Below are positions 17,791-26,665 of a DNA stretch of 64,000 bases, piece after piece; within the stretch, counting starts at the first letter, position 1; each line of letters begins with the position of its first letter. Source of the stretch: Chitinophagales bacterium (GTDB taxonomy: Bacteria; Bacteroidota; Bacteroidia; Chitinophagales; UBA10324); contig JACDDS010000004.1 of the NCBI GenBank assembly GCA_013816805.1, positions 102,051 through 166,050 of the forward strand, given 5' to 3'. Under the pieces are notes generated by a model. That model worked only from the letters and a program-made list of their open reading frames with translations, was not told the DNA's origin and did no database searches. The translations under genes were made by a program, and so were the position numbers.

Positions 17791-17908
17791 AAGGTTAAAG
17801 ATTTTAAATTGTTGTTAATGGCCGAAAAATAAATATAAGCCGCCAGATTATTTATTGGTTGCTGAAAGAATAGGCGAATGCGGCATTGAAATAGACGGCT
17901 TAACCGAA

Positions 17909-17970
17909 CCCTTCGACAAGATCAGGGTGACACCTCAAATTAAGCGATGTCATGTTAAGCCTGTCGAAAG
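17909..17970. repeat. REP-like imperfect palindrome
   Basis: The left arm CTTCGACAAGATCAGGGTGA (17911-17930) is complementary, with mismatches, to the right arm ATGTTAAGCCTGTCGAAAG (17952-17970). The arm resembles the widespread intergenic repeat with core CTTCGACAAGCTCAGGGTGA. It occupies most of the 280-base gap between the two VOC genes; the rest of the gap shows nothing. Confidence 0.7.
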
Positions 17971-18072
17971 ATGTACAAGAGTATTTATTGCAAACTGAAA
18001 GATAGCGCAAGTACGGTTCACGAAATCATTTATAACTCGCAGGGCTACAAGATGAAAAATGATAGCAGCCTA

Positions 18073-18486
18073 TTATTTTTTCTGTCCTAAAGAAAACCAG
18101 TTGCCTGAATCGTCTTTAAACAAGGCTTCCACTCCATAAAACTCTTCTTTTGGTGCTTTAGTAAATTCAACACCCTTAGCTTTTAACTCTTCATAGGTAG
18201 CATAGATGTCATTGCATTCAAAGACACCAAAGCCGAATGTTCCCCTGCTCACTAAGCTTCTCATCTGCTCAGCAGCTTCTTTTTTAAACATCATTCCCTC
18301 ATCAATAGCCATTAAAGTGATTTCAAGGTCCTGCTGCTCAGGCGCACACACTGTTAGCCAGCGCATTCCGGGTCCCATGGTAGCATCGGTATGCACTTTA
18401 AAGCCCAGTTTATTCACATAAAAATCATAAGCACTGTCCTGGTTAAGCACGAAGATGCTCACGTGGTTCATTTTTGTAATCATCAT
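18073..18486 (-). CDS. VOC-family protein
   Basis: The protein has 137 residues. MNHVSIFVLNQDSAYDFYVNKLGFKVHTD and the C-terminal KAPKEEFYGVEALFKDDSGNWFSLGQ are typical of glyoxalase-like domains, with the His of MNHVSIFV as a candidate metal ligand. This type (DQD.A..FY...LGF) is found widely as uncharacterised VOC proteins. It lies 38 bases downstream of an AraC-type regulator on the same strand, so the two are probably co-transcribed. Confidence 0.85.
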   Translation of the reverse strand: MMITKMNHVSIFVLNQDSAYDFYVNKLGFKVHTDATMGPGMRWLTVCAPEQQDLEITLMAIDEGMMFKKEAAEQMRSLVSRGTFGFGVFECNDIYATYEELKAKGVEFTKAPKEEFYGVEALFKDDSGNWFSLGQKK

Positions 18487-18524
18487 TATAAGTTTTAGTT
18501 AAGAGTACAAAAGTGGTGAAGGAA

Positions 18525-18968
18525 TTATAATATCACTTCTTGAAAATTGCTCTTTTTTAGCCATTCGTTCTTCTCGGCAAAGCAATGGGGAATATATTTA
18601 AGCGGCACCTTGATAATATCAGCCCTGGTAATACGCTGTTGCTTTTGATAAAGCGAAGGTGTTTTATCAACCATCCGTTTAAACAATCCGCAAAATGAGC
18701 TTATGCTATCGAAGCCTACAGAGTGGCAAACCTCAGCAATACTTACACCGTTTTCCAGAAGTGCTTTAGCTTTTTCAATTCGTACAGAAATCAAATATTG
18801 ATGGGGTGTTTTACCATAAATTTTTTTGAATGAGCGGATAAAATGAAACTTAGAATAAAAGGCCTCATTCGCTATGTTATCGATGTCAATTATATCAGGG
18901 TAATGTGAATCTATAAATAGTTTGCTCTGAACGATCCTCCTGTATAAATAAACTTTTGGATAAATCAC
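18525..18968 (-). CDS. AraC-family transcriptional regulator (HTH only)
   Basis: The protein has 147 residues, mostly the double HTH of AraC proteins: the first helix pair in DIDNIANEAFYSKFHFIRSFKKIYGKTPHQYL, then a linker (RIEKAKALLENG), and the second in SIAEVCHSVGFDSISSFCGLFKRMVDKTPSLY. There is no N-terminal sensing domain, so ligand control is unlikely or acts through another protein. It stands directly before the VOC gene at 18073 and may regulate it. Confidence 0.88.
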   Translation of the reverse strand: MIYPKVYLYRRIVQSKLFIDSHYPDIIDIDNIANEAFYSKFHFIRSFKKIYGKTPHQYLISVRIEKAKALLENGVSIAEVCHSVGFDSISSFCGLFKRMVDKTPSLYQKQQRITRADIIKVPLKYIPHCFAEKNEWLKKSNFQEVIL

Positions 18969-19127
18969 AATAATCTGTTTTAATAATTTGCCTGTAAAAT
19001 AGGTATAAGTACAAACCTATGTGCAGAGGTTCTATAATGGCTGGCTTAAAAGTTCTTCAAGAAATAATTACATTTTAATTTTTAGACACTATGCTTTATT
19101 AGTTTTGCTTTGAACACTCGTGATAGG

Positions 19128-19856
19128 ATGACGGAAGAAAAACAGCTTTGTAGTAACTGCGGTACTATAGGAATGGGGAAGTACTGTTTTGAATGTGGTC
19201 AAAAATATAATCATGAACGGATCACCATTAGTCACCTTGTTCACGAAGTATTCCATTTTTTTACACACATGGAGAGCGGATTTATATACACGCTTCACAA
19301 GCTGGTAATTGAACCCGGAAGCATTCAGCAAGATTATCTGGAAGGAAAAAGGGGCAAAATCCAGAGACCCTTTTCGATGTTTTTTTTGTGCGCCACCGCA
19401 TGTGGGCTATGTATGTACTGGATTAATTTCTGGGTGGTGAATTATGAAGGAGCCGATAATGTTGAGGAGGTATTTTTTTTTCAGCACTATTTGGTGATTG
19501 TCCAGATTTTTTTAACTCCTGTATACGCCTTAGTCAGCTATTTATTTTTTATAAGGTATAAATATAATTACGCGGAATGGCTGATCATTGTATTGTACAC
19601 AACATCGTTTTTCTTCTTAATAGTGGTGTTTGTCAATTGCCTGAAATTCATCTGGCCCCACCTGGATACTAAATATATCGAGCTCCCGGTACTAATAATT
19701 TATAGTCTGGTTACAAATAATAAATTATTTCACCGATCGGTACGATGGAAAGTAATTATTATCAGCATTTGCAGCCTTACTATAACCTATGCAATAGCCG
19801 AATTCACCCAGGAAATTTTTATAAAATATTTTGTTTCCGGACAGCACTTGCCTTAA
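19128..19856 (+). CDS. DUF3667 membrane protein
   Basis: The protein has 242 residues from ATG 19128, preferred over TTG 19110. An N-terminal zinc-ribbon-like segment (CSNCGTIGMGKYCFECGQKY, two CxxC pairs) is followed by the DUF3667 signature (HLVHEVFHFFTHMESGFIYTLHKL, then PGSIQQDYLEGKRGKIQRPFSMFF) and four to five hydrophobic segments. The family is frequent in Bacteroidota and its function is unknown. It converges on the GH43 gene, with 29 bases between stops. Confidence 0.85.
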   Translation: MTEEKQLCSNCGTIGMGKYCFECGQKYNHERITISHLVHEVFHFFTHMESGFIYTLHKLVIEPGSIQQDYLEGKRGKIQRPFSMFFLCATACGLCMYWINFWVVNYEGADNVEEVFFFQHYLVIVQIFLTPVYALVSYLFFIRYKYNYAEWLIIVLYTTSFFFLIVVFVNCLKFIWPHLDTKYIELPVLIIYSLVTNNKLFHRSVRWKVIIISICSLTITYAIAEFTQEIFIKYFVSGQHLP

Positions 19857-19885
19857 CAGATATTCCGAATCCGGTTTATGTTTTT

Positions 19886-21676
19886 TTACTTACAATATAC
19901 TACTTCACTATGCCTCGAGACCCCTTTTTCATTAAAGGCTTCAATGGAAAAAAAATAATCCTGCCCTACATTCAGAGCGCGAAGTTCGAGGGAGCCCGGA
20001 TGATCGGAAAACAACTGGTATGTTTCGTACAGCTTATCTTTTGCTATGCCCCATAGAATGTTATAACCTACCACATCATCCACTTTACTCCAGGTAATAA
20101 AGGCATTCCGCGTATCCTTATCACGAACTACTGTTAATCTTTTTGGAGTCACCGGAATTTTTCCATAACCATTTCCAAATATCCTAATGTCACTTATCGC
20201 AAGATTTTGTGCACCTATATGTACGTGCTCATACCTTATGTAGCGGGCTTTCACGGGTTTTGGTAGTTCTATATACGCATTGGAACGGTCTTGCTTTTCA
20301 TTGGTCAGATCAGCGATCTTATACCATTGTTTTTCATCTAAACTGGCATACATCTTAAACTGAGTGTAAACACCGGAGTCGTTGCTATCGAAAATGTTCG
20401 ATTTATAATCTGTGTAATTAATCTGAGTCGCCTTCACTTCACAGGCGCGCAGCAAATCTATGGTTACCGATTCACCAGCTTTATTAGTTTTGGCCACCCA
20501 AAATGTTCTCGGATTTTCATCTGTAATATTTTGAGCAGTAAAGGTGTCTTTAACTGAAGAAGCCGTGCATGGCTTGCGATAGGAGAGCAGCATCCAGCCA
20601 GTAAACGGCTCGTCCTTATTGTTCCATTTTTTTGAAGGAATCAAGTGTGGAAAGTCTCCAAAACGGGTATTGGAAAATAGCTGTCCGTCTTTATCAAACC
20701 CTGCGGGAAACATAGCGATGCGCCTTTCAAAGTTCCAGTTCACTGCAATCCATGGCGTGCCGGTGTTCCAATAGTTTCCATAGTTGTCCTGAAAAGTGTT
20801 TCCATGACCGGCTCCCTGTACAAACCCGCCCGGCTTATACGAGACTGGGTTATAAGGAGCATAGGTAAAAGGGCCTAAAGGATCTTTAGCAGTATAAGTG
20901 CCGTTTGCATATACGTTATATTCAGTGCCTGGTGCCCCGTATTGTAAATAATAGATGCCATTATATTTAGTCATCCACGCGCCTTCTATGTAGGGACGAA
21001 TGGTATCCCGGTGATCTTTGCCAAAACGTTCCCAGCCATGGATATCGGGATGCAAGCTGATTAAGCCTTTGTAATCTGTTTTATAAGCAAGGCGCTTCGA
21101 TTTATCGAGCTCTGCTCCATAAACAGGATATAAGTTTGAAGAACCCCAATACATATACCATCGATCCGCTTCATCATCATAAAAAATATCCGGATCCCAC
21201 GGACCTACCTCTTTTGGCAATTGCGGCATCCATCTGTTATAAAAATATAGGTTTCCATTTTCTGGTGTAGTAGTAAAAAGAATGGGACGCTGATCAAACG
21301 TTGATTGAAATAAATACATCGTGTCTTTCACTGAAAGCGCGGCAGGAGCACAGATATCTTCCATTGGCCATTTGCTTGGCGTAATGTAATTCCAGTGTAA
21401 CAGATCTTTGGAATGCCAGTAACCGCCGGAGATAGTAACAAAAAGATAGTATTCATTTTTATGGTTTACTATTACCGGATCTGCACCTGCACGATAAGAT
21501 ATATTTGCATTAAGCTGTTCAAAATTATAGCGGTAATTTATATCCAGCGGATTGCAGTAAGTAGTTATGCCTGATGACTGTGCTTGGGCGCCGTTCATAG
21601 TTAACGCAATGAGATAAACCAGTAAAATCCCCAGCTTCTTATAATAATTAAGGAAAGCAGAATTTACTTCATTCAT
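19886..21676 (-). CDS. Glycoside hydrolase family 43 protein with discoidin-like and FN3 domains
   Basis: The protein has 596 residues. A signal peptide (about 16-33) is followed by a GH43 five-bladed propeller (about 40-350) with candidate catalytic acids in YRAGADPVIV, VGPWDPDIFYD and IRPYIEGAWMTKY. A discoidin/F5-8C-like carbohydrate-binding domain (CTASSVKDTFTAQNITDENP, about 370-500) and an FN3 domain (to 596) follow. GH43 enzymes cleave arabinosides or xylosides; the exact substrate cannot be read. There is no T9SS sorting domain and no SusC/SusD pair nearby, so it is probably periplasmic and not part of a visible polysaccharide utilisation locus. Confidence 0.88.
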   Translation of the reverse strand: MNEVNSAFLNYYKKLGILLVYLIALTMNGAQAQSSGITTYCNPLDINYRYNFEQLNANISYRAGADPVIVNHKNEYYLFVTISGGYWHSKDLLHWNYITPSKWPMEDICAPAALSVKDTMYLFQSTFDQRPILFTTTPENGNLYFYNRWMPQLPKEVGPWDPDIFYDDEADRWYMYWGSSNLYPVYGAELDKSKRLAYKTDYKGLISLHPDIHGWERFGKDHRDTIRPYIEGAWMTKYNGIYYLQYGAPGTEYNVYANGTYTAKDPLGPFTYAPYNPVSYKPGGFVQGAGHGNTFQDNYGNYWNTGTPWIAVNWNFERRIAMFPAGFDKDGQLFSNTRFGDFPHLIPSKKWNNKDEPFTGWMLLSYRKPCTASSVKDTFTAQNITDENPRTFWVAKTNKAGESVTIDLLRACEVKATQINYTDYKSNIFDSNDSGVYTQFKMYASLDEKQWYKIADLTNEKQDRSNAYIELPKPVKARYIRYEHVHIGAQNLAISDIRIFGNGYGKIPVTPKRLTVVRDKDTRNAFITWSKVDDVVGYNILWGIAKDKLYETYQLFSDHPGSLELRALNVGQDYFFSIEAFNEKGVSRHSEVVYCK

Positions 21677-21821
21677 AAAAAGACCAATATTGATTTTGCA
21701 GAATTATTTACAGAGATAATTTTAACAAATTATAAATGAAAGATGGAAATGTTTTGAGAAATCTTATAAGTATCTGACTAAATTATTCTGAAATAATATT
21801 AAATTACCTTTGTTATTCTTT

Positions 21822-21966
21822 ATGAAGCAAATGCTGTCCATAGCAATTTCCATCATCATTCTTATTTCATCAGTGGCAGTGGTTTCAACTTCGTCGGTAT
21901 GTAAAAATGTCGATGGAGAAGTCCGCAAAATCATGTTGCAGTGATGGTTGTGCTGGCACATGTTGA
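21822..21966 (+). pseudogene. Small Cys-rich secreted protein (HYC_CC_PP-like), frameshifted
   Basis: ATG 21822 begins a signal-like stretch (MKQMLSIAISIIILISSV) that runs to a stop at 21944. A different frame from 21901 reads MSMEKSAKSCCSDGCAGTC-stop, which is typical of the Cys-rich tail of small proteins found beside copper-type TonB receptors in Bacteroidota. A one-base shift near 21895 joins them. Its stop overlaps the start of the receptor fragment at 21960, as in a tight operon. Confidence 0.5.
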
Positions 21967-22738
21967 TAATCATTTGGCTCCTGCTGTCAACAATCTTAAG
22001 TACCCATGCGCAACAACACCTTGTTGGCTATGTGTACGGGATGGATCAAAACAAAGAAGTACCGGTTGCAGGGGCTAACGTCTTTTTCCCTGGCTCTTAC
22101 GCTGGAACATTTACAGATGAAGCAGGCAAGTTTGACATTGTAAAAATTGACTCTTCATTAAAAGAGCTTGTTATTTCTTATGCAGGCTATGTAAACGATA
22201 CAGTGAAGGTTGAATAGGATAACCTTAAAGTGCGGCTTAAGAAAACTATTATTTTAAATGAAGTAACAATTACAGAAAGTACGCCTGATCAGTATATTTC
22301 TTCAATACGGCCTTTTAAAACAGAAATAATTTCCTCGGAAGGATTGAAGAACAATGCATGCTGCAATCTTTCTGAAAGCTTCGAATCAAACCCAACAGTG
22401 GATGTGTCTTACTCAGATGCGGTAACCGGTGCAAAGCAAATACAATTATTGGGTCTTGCGGGTAGATATGCTCAGGTATTAACGGATGTGCTCCCTACAT
22501 TTCGTGGCCTTAATCTGACGTATGGCCTGAACTCCATTCCCGGGCCCTGGATAGAATCCATCAAAATAAGGGAACTGGAGGTGTTTCAAATGGTTATGAA
22601 TCTATAACGGGTCAGATTGATGTCGAATTAAAGAAGCCTGAAAAAACTGATAAATTTTATTTAAATCTCTATGGAAATAATGAAGCACGCCTGGAGGCAA
22701 ATATCTATTCAGCTCAAGAATACGCGCATACTTACTAA
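21960..22738 (+). pseudogene. TonB-dependent receptor (copper-type), truncated and interrupted
   Basis: The signal peptide and carboxypeptidase-like regulatory domain (PVAGANVFFPGSYAGTFTDE) end at an in-frame TAG (22215). The same frame then continues into the plug domain (LNEVTITES ... VTGAKQIQLLGLAGRYAQVL ... GLNSIPGPWIESIKI). A frameshift near 22570 follows, then GTGGVSNGYESITGQIDVEL and a stop at 22738. The whole ~500-residue barrel is missing. The plug motif GLNSIPG..IESI is typical of receptors next to HMA proteins. It cannot make a functional receptor. Confidence 0.85.
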
Positions 22739-22829
22739 ATTGCAGGATTCAGAAGAAAAAAAGAACCTACCCGAATTTAGCATCGTAAATTAGCATTTAT
22801 AAAAACCCATTGTAAAACCAATAGTAACT

Positions 22830-23201
22830 ATGAAAATGAAAAACATGAATTCCTTTTTTTCCGTAATGCTTTTACTGGTGCTGCCAGCCTTTGTATTTGC
22901 AAATAATGGAATAAAAAAAACACAGGTTATCTATATTCAGACATCTGCCGTTTGCGAAGACTGTAAGGCAAAAATTGAAGATGCCGTGAAACAATTGGAT
23001 GGTGTTAAAAATGCAGATCTAAACCTGAAAGATAAAAAACTGATGGTAAAATATTCTGCTGAAACAGTTTCTGAAGCACAGATTAAGATGGCCATTTCCA
23101 AAGCCGGTTATGACGCTGATGATGTTAAGGCAGATGCTTCCTCGTTAACTAATTTGCCAAAGTGTTGCCAGGATAAGAACAGTAAACCAAGCTGCCATTA
23201 A
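22830..23201 (+). CDS. Secreted heavy-metal-associated (HMA) domain protein
   Basis: The protein has 123 residues: a signal peptide (about 1-25, ending FVFA), an HMA domain with the metal-binding pair in TSAVCEDCKAKIEDAVKQLDGV and the usual KLMVKYSAETVSEAQIKMAISKAGYDAD, and a Cys-rich tail (CCQDKNSKPSCH). It probably binds Cu+ or a similar ion in the periplasm. It is the only intact member of what was probably a trio with the two upstream pseudogenes. A strong terminator follows 19 bases after the stop. Confidence 0.88.
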   Translation: MKMKNMNSFFSVMLLLVLPAFVFANNGIKKTQVIYIQTSAVCEDCKAKIEDAVKQLDGVKNADLNLKDKKLMVKYSAETVSEAQIKMAISKAGYDADDVKADASSLTNLPKCCQDKNSKPSCH

Positions 23202-23220
23202 ATTATATAATACACATGTA

Positions 23221-23250
23221 AGGCACTCCGAATATTCGGGTGCCTTTTTT
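23221..23250 (+). terminator. Rho-independent terminator after the HMA gene
   Basis: AGGCACTCCGAA pairs with TTCGGGTGCCT (one G-T pair) and is followed by TTTTTT. It overlaps the convergent ribF stop region. Confidence 0.9.
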
Positions 23251-24187
23251 ATTTACTCACCTTATCCAGGATCTGTTTCGCTTGTTCCTCATCATTTCTT
23301 ATTGCTTCAGTCATAAGGCCGATCGTTTCAAATTTTCTTTCTTCACGTATCCATTCTGCAAATTCGACCTTCAAAAGCTTACCGTAAATATCCTGTGTAA
23401 AATCAAACAGGAAGGCCTCAATAGTTCGATCTTTTCCATTGACTGTAGGCCTTAACCCAATGCTTATCACACCATTATAAATATTACCATCCAGTGTAGC
23501 TTTAATTGCATATATGCCATCTGCAGGAATCAGCTTATAGCCATCGTGCACTGAAATATTTGCCGTTGGATAACCGATCCTCGACCCTAGCTGATTGCCT
23601 TTTACTACCGTTCCCTCCACGGAATAGAGATGACCCAGCAGATGTGCGGCTGTTTTTACATCGCCTTCCTGCAAAGCAATTCGGATACGCGTAGAGCTCA
23701 CCTCAATGTCTTCCACTAATTGCTTGGTAATTTCTTCGACCCGGAAATTATTTTCTTTAGAAAGTTTTCTAAGCAACTCAATGTTGCCATCGCGATGGTG
23801 ACCAAACTGGTGATTGTAACCGATTACCACGATTGCAGGGTGAAATTTTTCAACCAGGAATTTTCTAACATATTGGGTTGCAGAAAGACGGGAAAACTCT
23901 TTGGTAAAAGGCATCACTACCAAGTGATCAATATTAAACTGGTTCAGCAAGAAGATTTTTTCCTCCAGCGTGGATAAGATTTTTAAAGAATGATCCTGAG
24001 GAAATACTACCGTGCGCGGATGGGGATCGAATGTAATCATTACACTTTCACCTTCCATTTCATGTGCAAGACTGTTGATCCGGCGGATCAATTGCTGGTG
24101 GCCCCGGTGCACCCCGTCAAAGGTTCCAACCGTAATGACTGCATTCTTAAAAAAAGGAAGCTGATCGAAATTTTTATGAACCTCCAT
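23249..24187 (-). CDS. ribF: Bifunctional riboflavin kinase/FAD synthetase
   Basis: The protein has 312 residues, the normal length. The N-terminal FAD synthetase domain has TVGTFDGVHRGHQQLIRR (GxFDGxHxGH nucleotidyl-transferase motif, about 20-37), ITFDPHPR and SSTRIR. The C-terminal riboflavin kinase domain (about 183-310) has GSRIGYPTANI and the DGIYAIKATLDG strand. It converts riboflavin to FMN and then FAD in the cytoplasm. It is the third gene of the uppP-truB-ribF run, 52 bases after truB. Confidence 0.97.
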   Translation of the reverse strand: MEVHKNFDQLPFFKNAVITVGTFDGVHRGHQQLIRRINSLAHEMEGESVMITFDPHPRTVVFPQDHSLKILSTLEEKIFLLNQFNIDHLVVMPFTKEFSRLSATQYVRKFLVEKFHPAIVVIGYNHQFGHHRDGNIELLRKLSKENNFRVEEITKQLVEDIEVSSTRIRIALQEGDVKTAAHLLGHLYSVEGTVVKGNQLGSRIGYPTANISVHDGYKLIPADGIYAIKATLDGNIYNGVISIGLRPTVNGKDRTIEAFLFDFTQDIYGKLLKVEFAEWIREERKFETIGLMTEAIRNDEEQAKQILDKVSK

Positions 24188-24239
24188 GTATTTAGCTGTA
24201 TATCCCGCAGAGAGTATTATTACCCATATTTATTATTAA

Positions 24240-24923
24240 TCAGGAAAGAGATTTTTCCTTATCCACAAAGCTCGCAAAATCGGTTATTTGCCAGGCATCC
24301 TTTAAATGATATTCGCCGATGCGGGTGCGGCAAAGTGAAGAAAGATACGCGCCGCTGTCTAAAGATTTGCCGAAGTCATTCGCCAAAGACCTTACATAAA
24401 AACCTTTCGCACAAATAATCCTGAAGTGAACCTTCGGCATTTCAATTTCAATTATCTCAAATTCATGCACCTGAACTAAACGTTTTTTCAATTCAAACAC
24501 ATCACCTCGTCTTGCTTTTTTATAGGCCCGTTTCCCATCTACCATTGCAGCTGAGTATATTGGGGGTGACTGCAGAATTTCTCCCTGGTATTGAATTGCC
24601 ATTTTTCTGATCAATTCTTCGGTGATATGGCTGGTATCAAAATACTGATCAGCCTCAGTTTCCATGTCGTAGCTCGGTGTAGACTTGCCCAGGGTTAAGG
24701 TGCCGGTATATTCTTTTTCTTTATTCTGAATTTCAGAGATCTTTTTGGTAAGCTGTTGTGTACACAGAATGAGCAATCCTGTTGCATATGGATCCAGTGT
24801 TCCGGCATGGCCGACCTTAGCCCCCGTTAATCTCTTTACTTTCTTTACCACATCGAAAGATGACCAGTCGAAAGGTTTATCGAAAAGCAGAATACTGCCA
24901 TTGAGGATGTCGGCAAAGGTCAT
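24240..24923 (-). CDS. truB: tRNA pseudouridine(55) synthase TruB
   Basis: The protein has 227 residues. It makes pseudouridine 55 in the T-loop of tRNAs. Catalytic Asp44 lies in [19 protein letters not shown]; the [11 protein letters not shown] motif and [19 protein letters not shown] are also typical. It lacks the long C-terminal PUA extension of E. coli TruB, as is usual for short forms. Its ATG overlaps the uppP stop (ATGA), which indicates translational coupling, and ribF follows. Confidence 0.97.
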   Translation of the reverse strand: MTFADILNGSILLFDKPFDWSSFDVVKKVKRLTGAKVGHAGTLDPYATGLLILCTQQLTKKISEIQNKEKEYTGTLTLGKSTPSYDMETEADQYFDTSHITEELIRKMAIQYQGEILQSPPIYSAAMVDGKRAYKKARRGDVFELKKRLVQVHEFEIIEIEMPKVHFRIICAKGFYVRSLANDFGKSLDSGAYLSSLCRTRIGEYHLKDAWQITDFASFVDKEKSLS

Positions 24924-25723
24924 TGCATAAACAGGTGTTTCCCCATTGATAGCAATATAAGAATTATTGCTCCAACAATAATCCGGTATATTCCAAAAAT
25001 CAGAAACCCGTGTTTGGTAAGGAAAGAAATAAAAGCCCTTATAGTAACAATGGCCACAATAAATGATACCACAATACCTATAAGCAAAGGGCCTATGGTA
25101 TCGTGCGTTATCGTTTTATAGTAATCGAGAAAGTCGAACAATGTAGCTGCTCCCATGGTGGGAACGGCGAGGAAAAAAGAGAATTCAGCGGCCTGTTTCC
25201 TGTTTAATTTTTGAGTAAGGCCCCCTATGATAGTAGCAGCAGACCGCGAGACACCGGGAATCAATGATATTACCTGGAAACATCCGATCTTAAAAGCCAT
25301 TGCATTGGTAATGGGTTTATAAGGGCCTTCCTCCGTTTTTCGGAAAATACGATCGATGAATAATAATACAATTCCACCAAGAAATAAGGAGATGGCAACT
25401 ACCATCACGCTTCCAAGCATTTGATCAACCTTATCTTTCAGCAATAAGCCAAAGATGGCTGCAGGAATAAATGCAAGCAGCAGCTTCAGGTAAAAGTTAA
25501 AAGTGTCCTTAATATTTCTCCTGGGAACGAATCGTTTCCAGTACAAAATGATTACTGCCAGAATGGCTCCGAACTGTATCACGACCTCAAACATTTTCAC
25601 AAAGTCATTTTCCTCGATTCCCATTATGGCAGAAGCAATAATCATGTGACCGGTAGAGGAAATAGGAAGAAATTCAGTAAGCCCTTCCACAATGCCAAGA
25701 ATGATTGCCTGAATAATAGTCAT
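24920..25723 (-). CDS. uppP: Undecaprenyl-diphosphatase UppP (BacA)
   Basis: The protein has 267 residues with about eight membrane segments. It dephosphorylates C55-PP to recycle the lipid carrier for peptidoglycan and confers bacitracin tolerance. Both signature motifs are present: [19 protein letters not shown] (about 13-31) and [14 protein letters not shown] (about 160). It is the first gene of uppP-truB-ribF; a CAAAGATA (TATCTTTG on the minus strand) at 25744-25751 is a good -7 box just upstream. Confidence 0.96.
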   Translation of the reverse strand: MTIIQAIILGIVEGLTEFLPISSTGHMIIASAIMGIEENDFVKMFEVVIQFGAILAVIILYWKRFVPRRNIKDTFNFYLKLLLAFIPAAIFGLLLKDKVDQMLGSVMVVAISLFLGGIVLLFIDRIFRKTEEGPYKPITNAMAFKIGCFQVISLIPGVSRSAATIIGGLTQKLNRKQAAEFSFFLAVPTMGAATLFDFLDYYKTITHDTIGPLLIGIVVSFIVAIVTIRAFISFLTKHGFLIFGIYRIIVGAIILILLSMGKHLFMQ

Positions 25724-25743
25724 CGGTTCCTTTTAAACGGCGG

Positions 25744-25751
25744 CAAAGATA
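25744..25751 (-). promoter_or_regulatory. -7 box TATCTTTG before uppP
   Basis: It is a perfect match to TAnnTTTG on the minus strand, 20 bases upstream of the uppP ATG. The -33 element is not clear. Confidence 0.55.
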
Positions 25752-25924
25752 ATAGGAAGTTTGATTGACCTGTCTCGGAGGTTTTATTTTAGTGTTATCT
25801 TAACATATAAGAGACGTATCCTGACATCCTAATCGAAATAGTTTTAATCCATATCTTCGACTCGCTGCTTAATCTTACCTGCAAGCTTCATCCCTAGATC
25901 TTTAACTTTCAATCTTCATCTTCC

Positions 25925-26604
25925 ATGAAACATAAACTGCTTCACTATTTCACTATGCATTTCCCTATATTCCTTTGCACAATAGTCAAATGATTCACTT
26001 CAGGAATTAGATGCTTATGGAAATCGCTTGTTAGGAACAAAGGGACAGTTGATAGATCAGCAAAGCCAGGGCTCTTACCATGGGTCGTATCGAATAAAAA
26101 TACCGATGGCCTAATAACCATATTTACAGAAATTGGATATGCTGATGCAACATTAAAAGCAGTAAAAATCGATTACAATGCTAACCAGGTTTGGGAAACC
26201 ACTATATCTGCAGTGAACAGCAATAAGAACAATGTCACTGTTGATGATTATTCCCATCACCAGCCTATAGCAGTTTGGTACGACGACCGGAATGATGGAG
26301 GAGTGTATATGCACAAAATATAAACAATGATGGTACCATTGGCGATAACAGTGAACGTACGAAAATACCGTCACTCAATGCCGTATCTGTTTATCCGTCA
26401 ATAGCCATAGATCACATCTTCGTTACATACCCGGCAGTGCAGGTAATTTTAAATTATATTCACTGGAGGGAAAGGAATTGGTAGAAACAAAACTCAATAG
26501 TGAACTAACGGAAATCTTCGGCCACAGCTTAATGCCGGCTTGTATACGTACAAAATTTTTGACCTCGAAAAATATGCAGCTGGGAAACTAATGATAGTGC
26601 GTTA
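25925..26604 (+). pseudogene. Remnant of a T9SS-secreted protein
   Basis: ATG 25925 opens a short signal-like peptide that soon stops. Fragments in several frames then read DAYGNRLLGTKGQLIDQ, a ~240-base open stretch (NTDGLITIFTE ... QPIAVWYDDRNDGGVYMHKI) and a sorting-domain end (LYSLEGKELVETKL ... LNAGLYTYKIFD ... LMIVR-stop, with frameshifts). The W.DDRN pattern resembles repeat regions of large T9SS cargo. There are several stops and indels, so it is clearly dead; about 650 bases is far shorter than the likely parent. Confidence 0.7.
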
Positions 26605-26665
26605 AGAAAGGAAAGGTCAAAATCTGATTGAAATCTTTAATACTGCGGAATCTCAAAGATTGGCT

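Noticed and set aside
19745-20056. Plus-strand frame overlapping the ends of the DUF3667 and GH43 genes
   Set aside because: It is a shadow of two well-supported genes in other frames and has no domain-like sequence.
21764-21973. Minus-strand 69-codon frame opposite the Cys-rich pseudogene
   Set aside because: The plus strand carries the recognisable Cys-rich tail and signal peptide; the minus frame looks like an antisense artefact.
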